Positions 50,646 to 58,731 of a DNA stretch of 64,000 bases are shown one piece after another. A model generated the notes under the pieces. That model saw only the letters and a program-made list of their open reading frames with translations. It made no database searches and was not told the origin of the DNA. The translations under genes and the position numbers were made by a program. Every line of letters begins with the position of its first letter. Positions within the stretch are counted from its first letter, which is position 1. Origin of the DNA: Microvirga sesbaniae (GTDB lineage Bacteria; Pseudomonadota; Alphaproteobacteria; Rhizobiales; Beijerinckiaceae); assembly GCF_025460805.1 (NCBI RefSeq), contig NZ_JAMXFJ010000017.1, positions 1 to 64,000 on the forward strand. Direction: 5' to 3'.

Positions 50646-51599
50646 ATGCGCAGTTATCTCGATTTCGAAAAGCCTGTCGCCGAGCTGGAAGCCAAGGTCG
50701 AGGAGCTTCGGGCGCTCGGTGAGAACCGCGATGCCGTCTCCATCACCGACGACATCTCCCGCCTGGAGGTCAAGGCCGCCGACGCCCTGAAGGAGCTCTA
50801 TGCCAAGCTTACGCCCTGGCAGAAGACCCTGGTCGCGCGCCATCCCCAGCGCCCGCACTTCGTCGATTACTGCGCCGGGCTCATCACCGAGTTCACCCCG
50901 CTCGCCGGCGACCGCAAGTTCGCCGAGGACGAGGCCATCGTGGGCGGTTTCGGCCGGTTCCGCGGCCAGCCGGTCTGCGTGATGGGCCAGGAGAAGGGCC
51001 ACAACACCGAGACGCGCATCCGGCACAATTTCGGCATGGCCCGCCCCGAAGGCTACCGCAAGGCCGTGCGCCTGATGGAGATGGCCGACCGGTTCGGTCT
51101 GCCGGTCATTTCCTTCGTGGATACCGCGGGCGCCTATCCGGGCATCGAGGCGGAGGAGCGCGGGCAGGCCGAGGCCATCGCCCGCTCGACCGAGATGCAG
51201 CTTTCGCTCGGCGTGCCCAACGTATCGGTGGTCATCGGCGAAGGCGGCTCCGGCGGCGCGATCGCGATCGCCACGGCCAACAAGGTCCTCATGCTGGAAC
51301 ACGCCATCTACAGCGTGATCTCCCCGGAGGGCGCGGCCTCGATCCTCTGGCGCGACGCCACCCGCGCCCAGGACGCGGCCACGAACATGAAGATCACCGC
51401 CCAGGACCTCCTGCGCCTCGGCATCATCGACGGCATCGTGACGGAGCCCGTGGGCGGCGCCCACCGGGAGCCGGAGGCGGCTATCCAGGCCACCGGCAAC
51501 GCCATCGAGGAAGCCCTGCACGATCTGGGCAACATGGGTCCGGCCGAGATCCGCGACCATCGCGCCGACAAGTTCCTCAACATCGGCCGCAAACTCTAG
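50646..51599 (+). CDS. accA: acetyl-CoA carboxylase carboxyltransferase subunit alpha
   Basis: A 317-residue subunit that works with AccD to transfer carboxyl from biotin to acetyl-CoA. The N-terminus has the family-typical [19 protein letters not shown]. The crotonase-fold core shows [40 protein letters not shown] and [20 protein letters not shown]. The ribosome site is poor because a repeat runs up to the start. The TAG stop begins the next repeat, so accA is flanked by repeats on both sides. Confidence 0.95.
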   Translation: MRSYLDFEKPVAELEAKVEELRALGENRDAVSITDDISRLEVKAADALKELYAKLTPWQKTLVARHPQRPHFVDYCAGLITEFTPLAGDRKFAEDEAIVGGFGRFRGQPVCVMGQEKGHNTETRIRHNFGMARPEGYRKAVRLMEMADRFGLPVISFVDTAGAYPGIEAEERGQAEAIARSTEMQLSLGVPNVSVVIGEGGSGGAIAIATANKVLMLEHAIYSVISPEGAASILWRDATRAQDAATNMKITAQDLLRLGIIDGIVTEPVGGAHREPEAAIQATGNAIEEALHDLGNMGPAEIRDHRADKFLNIGRKL

Positions 51600-51710
51600 A
51601 GCATCGGACCCCAAAGCAGGTCCCCTTTTCACGGCCGATGCTTTAGGCATTTGTTTTAAAGCATCTTTTCACGCAAAACCGGTTCCCACTTTTGCGCCCG
51701 ATGCTCGAGG
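51597..51710. repeat. two type A palindromic repeats after accA
   Basis: TAGAGCATCGGACCCCAAAG to CGGCCGATGCTTTA, and then AAAGCATCTTTTCACGCAAA to GCGCCCGATGCTCG. The first TAG is the accA stop codon. They occupy the first third of the gene-free 51600-51969. Confidence 0.7.
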
Positions 51711-51876
51711 ATTCGCCCGACCGGCTCCAGGATTTGCTTGAAACCGGGCGGGTTTCGCCCGGTGCACGGGCCATGCCTCCCTCGGAAGAGATAGGCTCCC
51801 TCCCATGAGCATCACCCCGGCCCATCGCAGGCGGTTTTTTTACCTTCCGTTCAGCATAACTCGATTACGGCTCCGC

Positions 51877-51905
51877 TTGCAGTAAGGGCCAGTTAAGGCT
51901 AACGA
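51877..51905 (+). promoter_or_regulatory. possible promoter of the L,D-transpeptidase gene
   Basis: TTGCAG (51877-51882) and TAACGA (51900-51905) are 17 bp apart in an AT-richer segment, about 65 bp before the ATG. The hexamers are modest matches. The rest of 51711-51969 shows no gene. Confidence 0.3.
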
Positions 51906-51969
51906 TTTAGGGGTTGAAGGGGAACTGACCGGCACAGAGGCCGGCAGATCAAGAATTGCGGGGTCCCCC

Positions 51970-53256
51970 ATGATGAAGCGTTTCGCATTGGCCGCGAGCC
52001 TGGTGCTCGCGCTTGCTGCCTGCCAGGACGACCAGCTTTCCCGTAGCTCCACCCGACACCTCGTGCCGATTCCATCCGCCACGATGGCGCTGATGTCGAC
52101 CAAGGGCATGTCCAAGGACGACCCCATCCTGGTCCGGGCCTATAAGAAGGAATCGGAGCTGGAGGTCTGGAAGCGCGGCTCCAACGGCAAATACGCCCTG
52201 CTCAAGACCTATCCGATCTGCCGCTGGTCGGGCCAGCTCGGCCCCAAGACCCGCGAAGGCGACCGTCAGGTGCCGGAGGGCTTCTACACGGTCACCCCGT
52301 CGCAGATGAACCCGAATTCGGCCTATTACCTGTCGTTCGACACCGGCTATCCCAACGCCTACGACCGGTCCTTCGGCCGGAACGGCGGCGACATCATGGT
52401 GCATGGTGCGTGCTCGTCGCGCGGCTGCTTCGCCATGACGGACCAGAACATCGCCGAGATTTACGCGATCGCCCGCGAGGCGCTCAGCGCCGGTCAGCGC
52501 GGCTTCCAGTTCCAGTCCTATCCGTTCCGGATGACTGCCGAGAATCTGGCCAAGCATCGCCTCGATCCGAACATCGGCTTCTGGAAGAACCTGAAGGAAG
52601 GCTCCGACACCTTCGATATCTCCAAGGATGAGCTGCGTGTGGCGGTCGCCAACCGGCGCTACGTCTTCAACGCGGATGAGAGCACCGTGGCGGCCGTGGC
52701 CCAGAAGCAGCGCCACGACGAGCAGGAGGTGGCCGATCTGATCGCCAAGGGCGAGAAGCCGATCAGGCTCGTCTACAACGACGGCGACACGCACGAATCC
52801 TTCCGCGAGGCCCTCGCCAATGCGACGGGCGTGTCCGACACCAAGCTCGGATTCGTGAGCCGCACGGAGGGGATTTCCTCCGGCCCGCGGCAGATCGCCC
52901 TCGACGACAGCGGCCGCGAGAAGATCGATGCGCCGTCGACCGCCCTCGCCTTCGCGTCCATGAAGGAGGTTCCCGCCTCGCAGCCGGAAACCCGTCAGGC
53001 CGTCACCCAGCAGACCGCTCCGGTGGCCGTGGCGGCGGCGGCCTCCTCGCAGGAGACGCCCTCCTCGCAGGAGACGCCCTTCTACAAGAAGATGCTCGGC
53101 GGCGTGGCCGGCCTGTTCGGCTCGTCGGCGTCGCAGCCCGTGGCCGAGACGGTGCAGGTTGCGCCTGCTTCCGTCAGGGCGGCTCCGGCCACGAAGGCCG
53201 TGCCCCAGAAGCGGGCTCAGGGTCCAGAAAAGGTCAATGTGGCCGTGGCCAACTGA
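51970..53256 (+). CDS. YafK/DpaA-like L,D-transpeptidase lipoprotein
   Basis: A 428-residue lipoprotein. A lipobox LALAAC places the lipidated Cys at residue 18. The YkuD-type catalytic domain (about 50-220) has the signature VHGACSSRGCFAMTD with catalytic Cys153 and His145. This GCFAM form is characteristic of the YafK/DpaA group, which in E. coli detaches Braun lipoprotein from peptidoglycan. The C-terminal ~150 residues (after 270) are Ala/Pro/Gln-rich, disordered, and contain the tandem SSQETP repeat. In Alphaproteobacteria, beta-barrel proteins are tethered to peptidoglycan, so a detaching role is plausible. A normal cross-linking activity is not excluded. Confidence 0.87.
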   Translation: MMKRFALAASLVLALAACQDDQLSRSSTRHLVPIPSATMALMSTKGMSKDDPILVRAYKKESELEVWKRGSNGKYALLKTYPICRWSGQLGPKTREGDRQVPEGFYTVTPSQMNPNSAYYLSFDTGYPNAYDRSFGRNGGDIMVHGACSSRGCFAMTDQNIAEIYAIAREALSAGQRGFQFQSYPFRMTAENLAKHRLDPNIGFWKNLKEGSDTFDISKDELRVAVANRRYVFNADESTVAAVAQKQRHDEQEVADLIAKGEKPIRLVYNDGDTHESFREALANATGVSDTKLGFVSRTEGISSGPRQIALDDSGREKIDAPSTALAFASMKEVPASQPETRQAVTQQTAPVAVAAAASSQETPSSQETPFYKKMLGGVAGLFGSSASQPVAETVQVAPASVRAAPATKAVPQKRAQGPEKVNVAVAN

Positions 53257-53281
53257 GCCTCCCAGGGAGCAGAGACATCCC

Positions 53282-53310
53282 AAGGCCCGCCTCTCCGGCG
53301 GGCCTTTTTC
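53282..53310 (+). terminator. intrinsic terminator of the L,D-transpeptidase gene
   Basis: AAGGCCCGCC-TCTCC-GGCGGGCCTT is a perfect stem followed by TTT, 26 bp after the stop codon. Confidence 0.85.
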
Positions 53311-53424
53311 GTTGAGTGACCGCCTGGGCGGGAAGCTTTTCCGCATCGTCCGGGCTTTCCGAGGAGAGGTCCTGCCATGCTCCCGAACCCGGTCGGCCTG
53401 CCTTGCCGAGCCTCATGCAGCGCC

Positions 53425-53463
53425 GAGTGATCGCCGTGAGTGATCGCCGTGACTGATCGCCCT
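53425..53463 (+). repeat. three tandem 13-bp repeats
   Basis: GAGTGATCGCCGT is repeated exactly at 53425-53437 and 53438-53450, and with two changes (GACTGATCGCCCT) at 53451-53463. They lie in the 349-bp gap between the terminator and the 173-aa secreted protein. Nothing else is recognised in this gap. Confidence 0.8.
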
Positions 53464-53605
53464 GCCACGACGCCGCTCCCGGCCGGGTCCGTCATGGCCG
53501 AGCCAGCCACTCGGCGACTCTGCGGGCCTGACCCATATCTCCCTCCAGCATTTCGGATCGGCAGCCTGATGCGGATCCGGCCCCGCCGACCGAAAGGAGA
53601 CATCC

Positions 53606-54127
53606 ATGCATCGCCTCGCTCAAGGGCTTTCCCGTGGCGCTGTTCTCTCGCTCTGGATCGCAGCCGGCAGCGCGGGCGCCGCCCCGGCGGTCGTCGAACG
53701 CTACGCGGGCTCCTTCTGGGGCACGGGAACCATCCTGGAGGGGCCGGACGCGTCCTCCCATCAGGTCAGCTGCAGCTTCACGATCCAGCAGCAGGGCGCC
53801 TCGAGCCTGGCTCTCCAGGGCACGTGCCGGGCCTACCTGCTGATCGCGCGATCGGTCAGCGCCCGCCTGTCCTGGGATCCCCGGTCCGGCCAGGTCAACG
53901 GCACCTATACGGGGTCGCGGGTCGGGACCGCCCAACTCAAGGGCCGGCAGGTGGGAACGGATTTCGATCTGGCGATCGAATGGCCGAGACCCCTCTACGG
54001 CGACACGACGGCCCAGATGCGCGTCGCCAGCCTCGATCCGGATCGCTTCAGGATCGTCGTGACGGATCGCATCGGCGAGAACGGGCCCCTCCGGGCGACG
54101 ACCGATCTCACCCTGGTGCGGCAATGA
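53606..54127 (+). CDS. secreted protein of unknown function (173 aa)
   Basis: A 173-residue protein with a signal peptide (LSRGAVLSLWIAAGSAGAAP, cleavage around residue 27). The mature part looks all-beta: GTGTILEGPDASSHQVSCSF, GASSLALQGTCRAYLL and SGQVNGTYTGSRVGTAQL suggest a small lipocalin- or sandwich-like domain, with two Cys that could form a disulfide. I do not recognise the family. The ATG follows a good AAAGGAGA site. A 15-bp palindrome follows the stop. Confidence 0.72.
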   Translation: MHRLAQGLSRGAVLSLWIAAGSAGAAPAVVERYAGSFWGTGTILEGPDASSHQVSCSFTIQQQGASSLALQGTCRAYLLIARSVSARLSWDPRSGQVNGTYTGSRVGTAQLKGRQVGTDFDLAIEWPRPLYGDTTAQMRVASLDPDRFRIVVTDRIGENGPLRATTDLTLVRQ

Positions 54128-54132
54128 CGGGC

Positions 54133-54167
54133 ACCCGAGAGCCCGGCAAAAGGCCGGGCTCTCGGGT
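54133..54167. terminator. bidirectional 15-bp hairpin between convergent genes
   Basis: ACCCGAGAGCCCGGC and GCCGGGCTCTCGGGT are exact complements around a 5-base loop, lying between the convergent stops of the secreted protein and cheZ. It lacks T runs on either side but is very stable and probably ends both transcripts. Confidence 0.6.
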
Positions 54168-54199
54168 GGATTCCCGGGTTGTTCGCCGGGCAGGGCCGA

Positions 54200-54907
54200 T
54201 CACCCGAACAGGGCGTCGATCGCATCCTGGGACGTGCGTGTCGGATCGCCGTCGAGGGCAGGCCCGTTCAGCAGAGCCTCGTCCCCTTCCCGCTCCGGCA
54301 TCTTGAAGGCCTCCACGTCGTTGAAGCTCTCCAGGCCGCCCCAGATGTGCGCCATCTGGGTCACGCGCTCCTCGATGAACTTCATCGAGCCGACGACCTT
54401 GCTGATGCGCTGTCCGGTAATGTCCTGGAAGTTGCAGGCCTCGAAGATCGTGATGACCCTGTCGGAGATCCGTTGGGCCATGGCGGCGTCCTCGCCGGAC
54501 AGGCGCGCGGAGAGCGTTCCGGTGATCTCGTCGATCTCCTCGGCGGCCGCCAGGATGCTGTTGGTGGCCGCTTCCGTGCCGGACACGACGGCTCCCAGTT
54601 CGTCGGTGACGCTGGTCACCTGACCGCCCGGGCTGCGGGAATGCAGGGTTGCGATTTCCCGCTTCGTGCGCTGGATCGATTCCGTGATGGCGTCGAGCTC
54701 CTCCTTGAGCCTGAGCGCCTCGCGCAGATCGGTCCGGATCTGGTCCAGGAGGGCCTTCGACGCGCCGCTGTTCGGCTCGAGTGCCGCATGAATGGCCGCC
54801 ATGCCCCGCATGACTTCCGCATGCCGTCGGGCGGCGATGCTCTCGCGGGACTGAGCCAGGAGATCCAGACTCAATGGGTCGAAAGAGACGGGTGGCGGAA
54901 GACGCAT
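54200..54907 (-). CDS. cheZ: chemotaxis protein phosphatase CheZ
   Basis: A 235-residue helical protein. The catalytic helix motif is IFEACNFQDITGQRISKVV, whose Gln corresponds to Gln147 of E. coli CheZ. A long helical hairpin precedes it (about 45-175). The last residues, SQDAIDALFG, form the CheY-binding tail and closely resemble the N-terminal CheY-binding peptide of FliM. The gene follows cheY by 5 bp on the same strand. CheZ dephosphorylates CheY-P at receptor arrays. No other chemotaxis gene is in the window. Confidence 0.92.
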   Translation of the reverse strand: MRLPPPVSFDPLSLDLLAQSRESIAARRHAEVMRGMAAIHAALEPNSGASKALLDQIRTDLREALRLKEELDAITESIQRTKREIATLHSRSPGGQVTSVTDELGAVVSGTEAATNSILAAAEEIDEITGTLSARLSGEDAAMAQRISDRVITIFEACNFQDITGQRISKVVGSMKFIEERVTQMAHIWGGLESFNDVEAFKMPEREGDEALLNGPALDGDPTRTSQDAIDALFG

Positions 54908-54912
54908 GGCGG

Positions 54913-55296
54913 CTACTCGCCCAGCACGGCGGCGATCTTCGAGCGCAGGGTCTCCGCGTTGAAGGGCTTCACGATGTAGTTGTTGACGCCGGCCTGCTTG
55001 GCCGCCACGACGTTCTCGGTCTTGGCCTCGGCGGTGATCATGATGAACGGAAGCGCGTTCAGATCCGCGTCGGCGCGGACCTTCTGGAGCAGCTCGAAGC
55101 CGGTCATCGGCGCCATGTTCCAGTCGGAGATCACGAGCCCGTATTTCTTCTCCTTGAGCTTGCCCAGGGCCTCAGAGCCGTCCTTGGCTTCATCGACGTC
55201 GTTGAAGCCGATCTGCTTCAGGAGGTTGCGGATGATGCGCAGCATCGTCTGGTAATCGTCGACGATGAGCACCGGAAGAGACGTATTCAATGCCAT
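54913..55296 (-). CDS. cheY: single-domain response regulator CheY
   Basis: A 127-residue receiver. The acidic pair is in LIVDDYQTMLRI, the phosphoacceptor Asp is in LVISDWNMAPMTGFEL near residue 57, Thr is in MITAEAKTENV, and Lys is in NNYIVKPF. The DWNM motif is typical of flagellar CheY, although an Ala replaces part of the usual NMP-MDG. It is the first gene of the cheY-cheZ pair. It controls flagellar switching or competes as a phosphate sink with another CheY elsewhere. Confidence 0.9.
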   Translation of the reverse strand: MALNTSLPVLIVDDYQTMLRIIRNLLKQIGFNDVDEAKDGSEALGKLKEKKYGLVISDWNMAPMTGFELLQKVRADADLNALPFIMITAEAKTENVVAAKQAGVNNYIVKPFNAETLRSKIAAVLGE

Positions 55297-55449
55297 GATG
55301 TTTCGGCCCGAAATGAGAAAGGGTTGCGAAGCAGGTCCTTTGACAGACCTTTCTTCAAAAATCGTTGTTGTGGTCCCTGCCTTATCGACCACGATGCTTG
55401 CCTCAAGCTGACGTCGCACTCCCGCATTCGGAACCGGTGTCCCGCGCAG

Positions 55450-55476
55450 CAAAAAGCCCGGCGCGGGGCCGGGCTT
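55450..55476 (-). terminator. intrinsic terminator of the EttA-like ABC-F gene
   Basis: On the minus strand AAGCCCGGC-CCCGC-GCCGGGCTT is followed by TTT, about 30 bp past the stop codon. It also separates this gene from cheY. Confidence 0.8.
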
Positions 55477-55505
55477 GCGTCTCGTCGCCTTCGGGGATGG
55501 GCCGC

Positions 55506-57128
55506 TCAATGCCGCAGGCCCGGAGCCTCCTGGCCGGTGCGCGCCACGTATTCGGTATAGCCGCCGCCGTACTGGTGGATGCCCTCGGGGGTCAGCTCGA
55601 GGACCCGGTTGGACAGGGCGGCCAGGAAGTGGCGATCGTGCGAGACGAACAGCATGGTGCCTTCGTATTTGGACAGGGCGTCGATCAGCATCTCCTTCGT
55701 GGCCATGTCGAGATGGTTGGTCGGCTCGTCGAGCACCAGGAAGTTCGGCGGGTCGTAGAGCATCTTGGCCATCACCAGCCTGGCCTTCTCCCCGCCGGAG
55801 AGCACGCGGCACTTCTTCTCCGCGTCGTCCCCGGAGAAGCCGAAGCAGCCGGCCAGCGTGCGCAGCGAGCCCTGCCCGGCCTGCGGGAACGAATCCTCCA
55901 GGAACTCGAACACGGTCCGGTCGCCCTCCAGCACCTCCATGGCGTGCTGGGCGAAATAGCCCATCTTCACGCTCGCCCCGATCGTGACGGTGCCGTCGTC
56001 GGGGGCGGCGGAGCCCGTCACCAGCTTCAGCAGGGTCGACTTGCCGGCGCCGTTGACGCCCATCACGCACCAGCGCTCCTTGCGGCGCACCGCGAAGTCC
56101 AGCCCCTCGTAGATGCTGCGGCTGCCATAGCGCTTGTGCACGCCCTTCAGGCTGACCACGTCGTCGCCCGAACGCGGCGCGGGCAGGAAATCGAACGCCA
56201 CCGCCTGGCGACGCTTGGGCGGCTCCACCCGGTCGATCTTCTCCAGCTTCTTGACCCGGCTCTGCACCTGGGCGGCATGCGAGGCGCGCGCCTTGAAGCG
56301 CTCGATGAACTTGATCTCCTTGGCGAGCATGGCCTGCTGGCGCTCGAACTGGGCCTGCTGCTGCTTCTCGTTCATCGCGCGCTGCTGCTCGTAGAACTCG
56401 TAATCTCCGGAATAGGTGGTGAGCGAGCCGCCGTCGATTTCCATGATCTTGTTGACGATGCGGTTCATGAAGGCGCGGTCGTGCGAGGTCATGAGCAGGG
56501 CGCCCTCGTAGCCCTTCAGGAACTCCTCGAGCCAGATCAGGCTCTCGAGATCCAGGTGGTTGCTCGGCTCGTCGAGGAGCATGACGTCGGGACGCATCAG
56601 CAGAATGCGCCCGAGCGCGACGCGCATCTTCCAGCCGCCCGACAGGGCACCCACGTCGCCATCCATCATCTCCTGGCTGAAGCCCAGGCCGGCCAGGACC
56701 TCGCGCGCCCGGCCCTCGAGGGAGTAGCCGTCCAGCTCCTCGTAGCGCGCCTGCACCTCGCCGTAGCGCTCGATGATGGCCTCGAGCTCGTCCGCCTTGT
56801 CGGGATCCACCATGGCGGCTTCCAGCTCCCGCAATTCGGCCGCCACCGCGCTCACGGGGCCGGCACCTTCCATGACCTCGGCCACGGCGCTGCGGCCCGC
56901 CATCTCGCCGACATCCTGGCTGAAATACCCGATGGTGATGCCGCGATCGACCGAGACCTGGCCCTCGTCGGGCTGCTCCTCCTTGTTGATCATCCGGAAG
57001 AGCGTCGTCTTGCCCGCGCCGTTGGGTCCCACCAGGCCGACCTTTTCCCCCTTCTGAAGGGTTCCGGAGGCCTCGATGAAGAGGATCCTGTGGCTGTTCT
57101 GCTTGCTGACATTCTCGACGCGAATCAT
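55506..57128 (-). CDS. ABC-F family ATPase, YbiT/EttA-like
   Basis: A 540-residue soluble tandem-ATPase. Domain 1 has GPNGAGKTTLFRM near residue 36, LSGGWKMRVALG and MLLDEPSNHLD. The interdomain linker (about 240-310) is charged and contains KEIKFIERFKARASHAAQVQ, which includes the P-site tRNA-interacting motif. Domain 2 has GVNGAGKSTLLKLV, LSGGEKARLVMAK and VLDEPTNHLD. Such proteins act on stalled or initiating ribosomes. It is monocistronic and ends in a terminator. It differs from the 541-aa ABC-F at 12.3 kb in its linker. Confidence 0.9.
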   Translation of the reverse strand: MIRVENVSKQNSHRILFIEASGTLQKGEKVGLVGPNGAGKTTLFRMINKEEQPDEGQVSVDRGITIGYFSQDVGEMAGRSAVAEVMEGAGPVSAVAAELRELEAAMVDPDKADELEAIIERYGEVQARYEELDGYSLEGRAREVLAGLGFSQEMMDGDVGALSGGWKMRVALGRILLMRPDVMLLDEPSNHLDLESLIWLEEFLKGYEGALLMTSHDRAFMNRIVNKIMEIDGGSLTTYSGDYEFYEQQRAMNEKQQQAQFERQQAMLAKEIKFIERFKARASHAAQVQSRVKKLEKIDRVEPPKRRQAVAFDFLPAPRSGDDVVSLKGVHKRYGSRSIYEGLDFAVRRKERWCVMGVNGAGKSTLLKLVTGSAAPDDGTVTIGASVKMGYFAQHAMEVLEGDRTVFEFLEDSFPQAGQGSLRTLAGCFGFSGDDAEKKCRVLSGGEKARLVMAKMLYDPPNFLVLDEPTNHLDMATKEMLIDALSKYEGTMLFVSHDRHFLAALSNRVLELTPEGIHQYGGGYTEYVARTGQEAPGLRH

Positions 57129-57324
57129 GGGTCTCTAAAAGCCTGAGGGGTTGCGGCGGCCTTATGGCACGGCTCGCGCCGGCCTGCGAGGGTTCGCGGT
57201 CGGGCAAAGTGTCAGGGGTTCGGGCCCCGGACATTCCCGCCGAAAGCGACCTCTAACCCTCATTTCCTATGGTCTGGTCCGGTGGAAAAGGACATCCTGC
57301 AACGGGGGAGAAAGGCTGACCGTC

Positions 57325-57765
57325 ATGCGAAAGACCGTCATGGCCGCACTCTGCATGGTGATCCCGGGCGGGATCGGGGTGCTGGCCCAATCAGGCGATC
57401 CGATCACCCAGCGCCAGAACCTGATGAAGAACAACCAGGAACAGGTGCGCACCCTCACCGGCATGGCCCGAGGGCAGGCTCCGTTCAATGCCGCCGCCGC
57501 GCAGGCCGCCCTTCAGCGGATCGCCCAGAACGCGCAGCAGATTCCGGCCCTTTTCCCGCCAGGCTCCCATCAGGGCAAGACCGCGGCGCTTCCCGCCATC
57601 TGGGAACGAAAGGCGGATTTCGACGCCCATGCGGCCAAGCTGCAGCAGGATGCGACGGCCGTCCAGGCCTCTGTGACCGATCAGGCCAGCCTGCAGGCGG
57701 CGATCCAGCGGGTCGGCCAGAACTGCGGCGGCTGTCACGAGGCCTACCGGCGGAAGGAAAGCTGA
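57325..57765 (+). CDS. cytochrome c' family (class II) protein
   Basis: A 146-residue periplasmic c-type cytochrome. A signal peptide spans about 1-24 (TVMAALCMVIPGGIGVLAQS). A four-helix-bundle body follows, and the single heme site is at the C-terminus, NCGGCHEAYRR (CxxCH near residue 136), typical of class II cytochromes c'/c556. RQNLMKNNQEQVRTLTGMAR is the usual helix A. The start follows GGGGGAGAAAGG. Roles include electron transfer or NO binding. No partner redox enzyme is adjacent. Confidence 0.87.
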   Translation: MRKTVMAALCMVIPGGIGVLAQSGDPITQRQNLMKNNQEQVRTLTGMARGQAPFNAAAAQAALQRIAQNAQQIPALFPPGSHQGKTAALPAIWERKADFDAHAAKLQQDATAVQASVTDQASLQAAIQRVGQNCGGCHEAYRRKES

Positions 57766-57816
57766 CGTAACATCGGACGATCCGAGGAGACCGAAGATCT
57801 TCCGAGGGAGATCGCG

Positions 57817-58656
57817 ATGCGGTATCCCAAGGCTCCATGGCTTCTTCCCGCTCTCGCGGCGGGGCTTCTGACTCTCGCTCCGGCCTGGCAACGGCCGCCC
57901 GACGAGGTCGATCTCGCCCTCGTGCTGGCCGTCGACATCTCCACCTCCATGGATCCGGATGAGCAGGAGCTGCAGCGCCAGGGCTATGTGGAAGCCTTCC
58001 GCTCGCCGTCGGTGCATCAGGCCATCCGTGGGGGTGTGCTGGGACGCATCGCGGTCGCCTACGTGGAATGGGCCGGGGCCCATCCGCATGTCCAGCATGT
58101 GGTTGTCCCCTGGACCGTTCTGGACGACGCGAAGGACAGCCTCGCCTTCGCCGATCGGCTCGCCCGGGCGCCAATCCGCCGGGGAGCCGGGACGTCCATC
58201 GCGGAAGCCATCGACTTCAGCCTGAATCTCTTCTCCTCCGCATCCTTCCGGTCCGGGCGGCGCGTCATCGACATCTCGGGCGACGGCGCGAACAACCAGG
58301 GGCCCCTGGTCACCGAGGCGCGGGACAGGGCGGTGGCCCGGGGGGTGACGATCAACGGCCTTCCCATCCTGCTCAGGCGCCCCGACCGTCGGGAGGACGT
58401 GACCCTGGACGCCTATTACCGCGACTGCGTGGTCGGCGGCCCGAATGCGTTCATGATTCCGATCCGGGAGCGCAGGCAGTTCCTGACCGAGACTCGAACC
58501 AAGATCGTCACCGAGATCGCCGCCCCGTCCGACGCCGCCCCATCGCTCGAGCCCGCGGGCATTGTGCCGAAAGCCGACTGCGATACCAGCGAAAGCCTGT
58601 GGGACGATGTCCCTGAACCGCACGCGCCGACGGCGGCGACGGGTCAGGAACTGTAG
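57817..58656 (+). CDS. DUF1194 von Willebrand factor A-like secreted protein
   Basis: A 279-residue protein. An N-terminal signal peptide (LLPALAAGLLTLAPAW) is followed by a vWA domain. The MIDAS motif is DISTSMD near residue 42, and the later metal ligands are in RGAGTSIAEAIDF and IDISGDGANNQGP. The DUF1194 family is periplasmic or exported and of unknown role. The C-terminal 40 residues are polar. It follows the cytochrome by 51 bp and may be cotranscribed. Confidence 0.86.
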   Translation: MRYPKAPWLLPALAAGLLTLAPAWQRPPDEVDLALVLAVDISTSMDPDEQELQRQGYVEAFRSPSVHQAIRGGVLGRIAVAYVEWAGAHPHVQHVVVPWTVLDDAKDSLAFADRLARAPIRRGAGTSIAEAIDFSLNLFSSASFRSGRRVIDISGDGANNQGPLVTEARDRAVARGVTINGLPILLRRPDRREDVTLDAYYRDCVVGGPNAFMIPIRERRQFLTETRTKIVTEIAAPSDAAPSLEPAGIVPKADCDTSESLWDDVPEPHAPTAATGQEL

Positions 58657-58731
58657 AGAGGTGCCGCGGGCCGGCCTCTGACCTGTCGTAGGGCCCGCCC
58701 CGAGGGTCCACAGCGAAGGGTGCTCCGAGGA

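Noticed and set aside
51829-51841. T run as an intrinsic terminator
   Set aside because: No GC-rich stem precedes the run of T on either strand.
51805-51885. 26-codon ORF upstream of the L,D-transpeptidase gene
   Set aside because: It has no adequately spaced Shine-Dalgarno, overlaps the predicted promoter and contains a run of T. No evidence supports translation.
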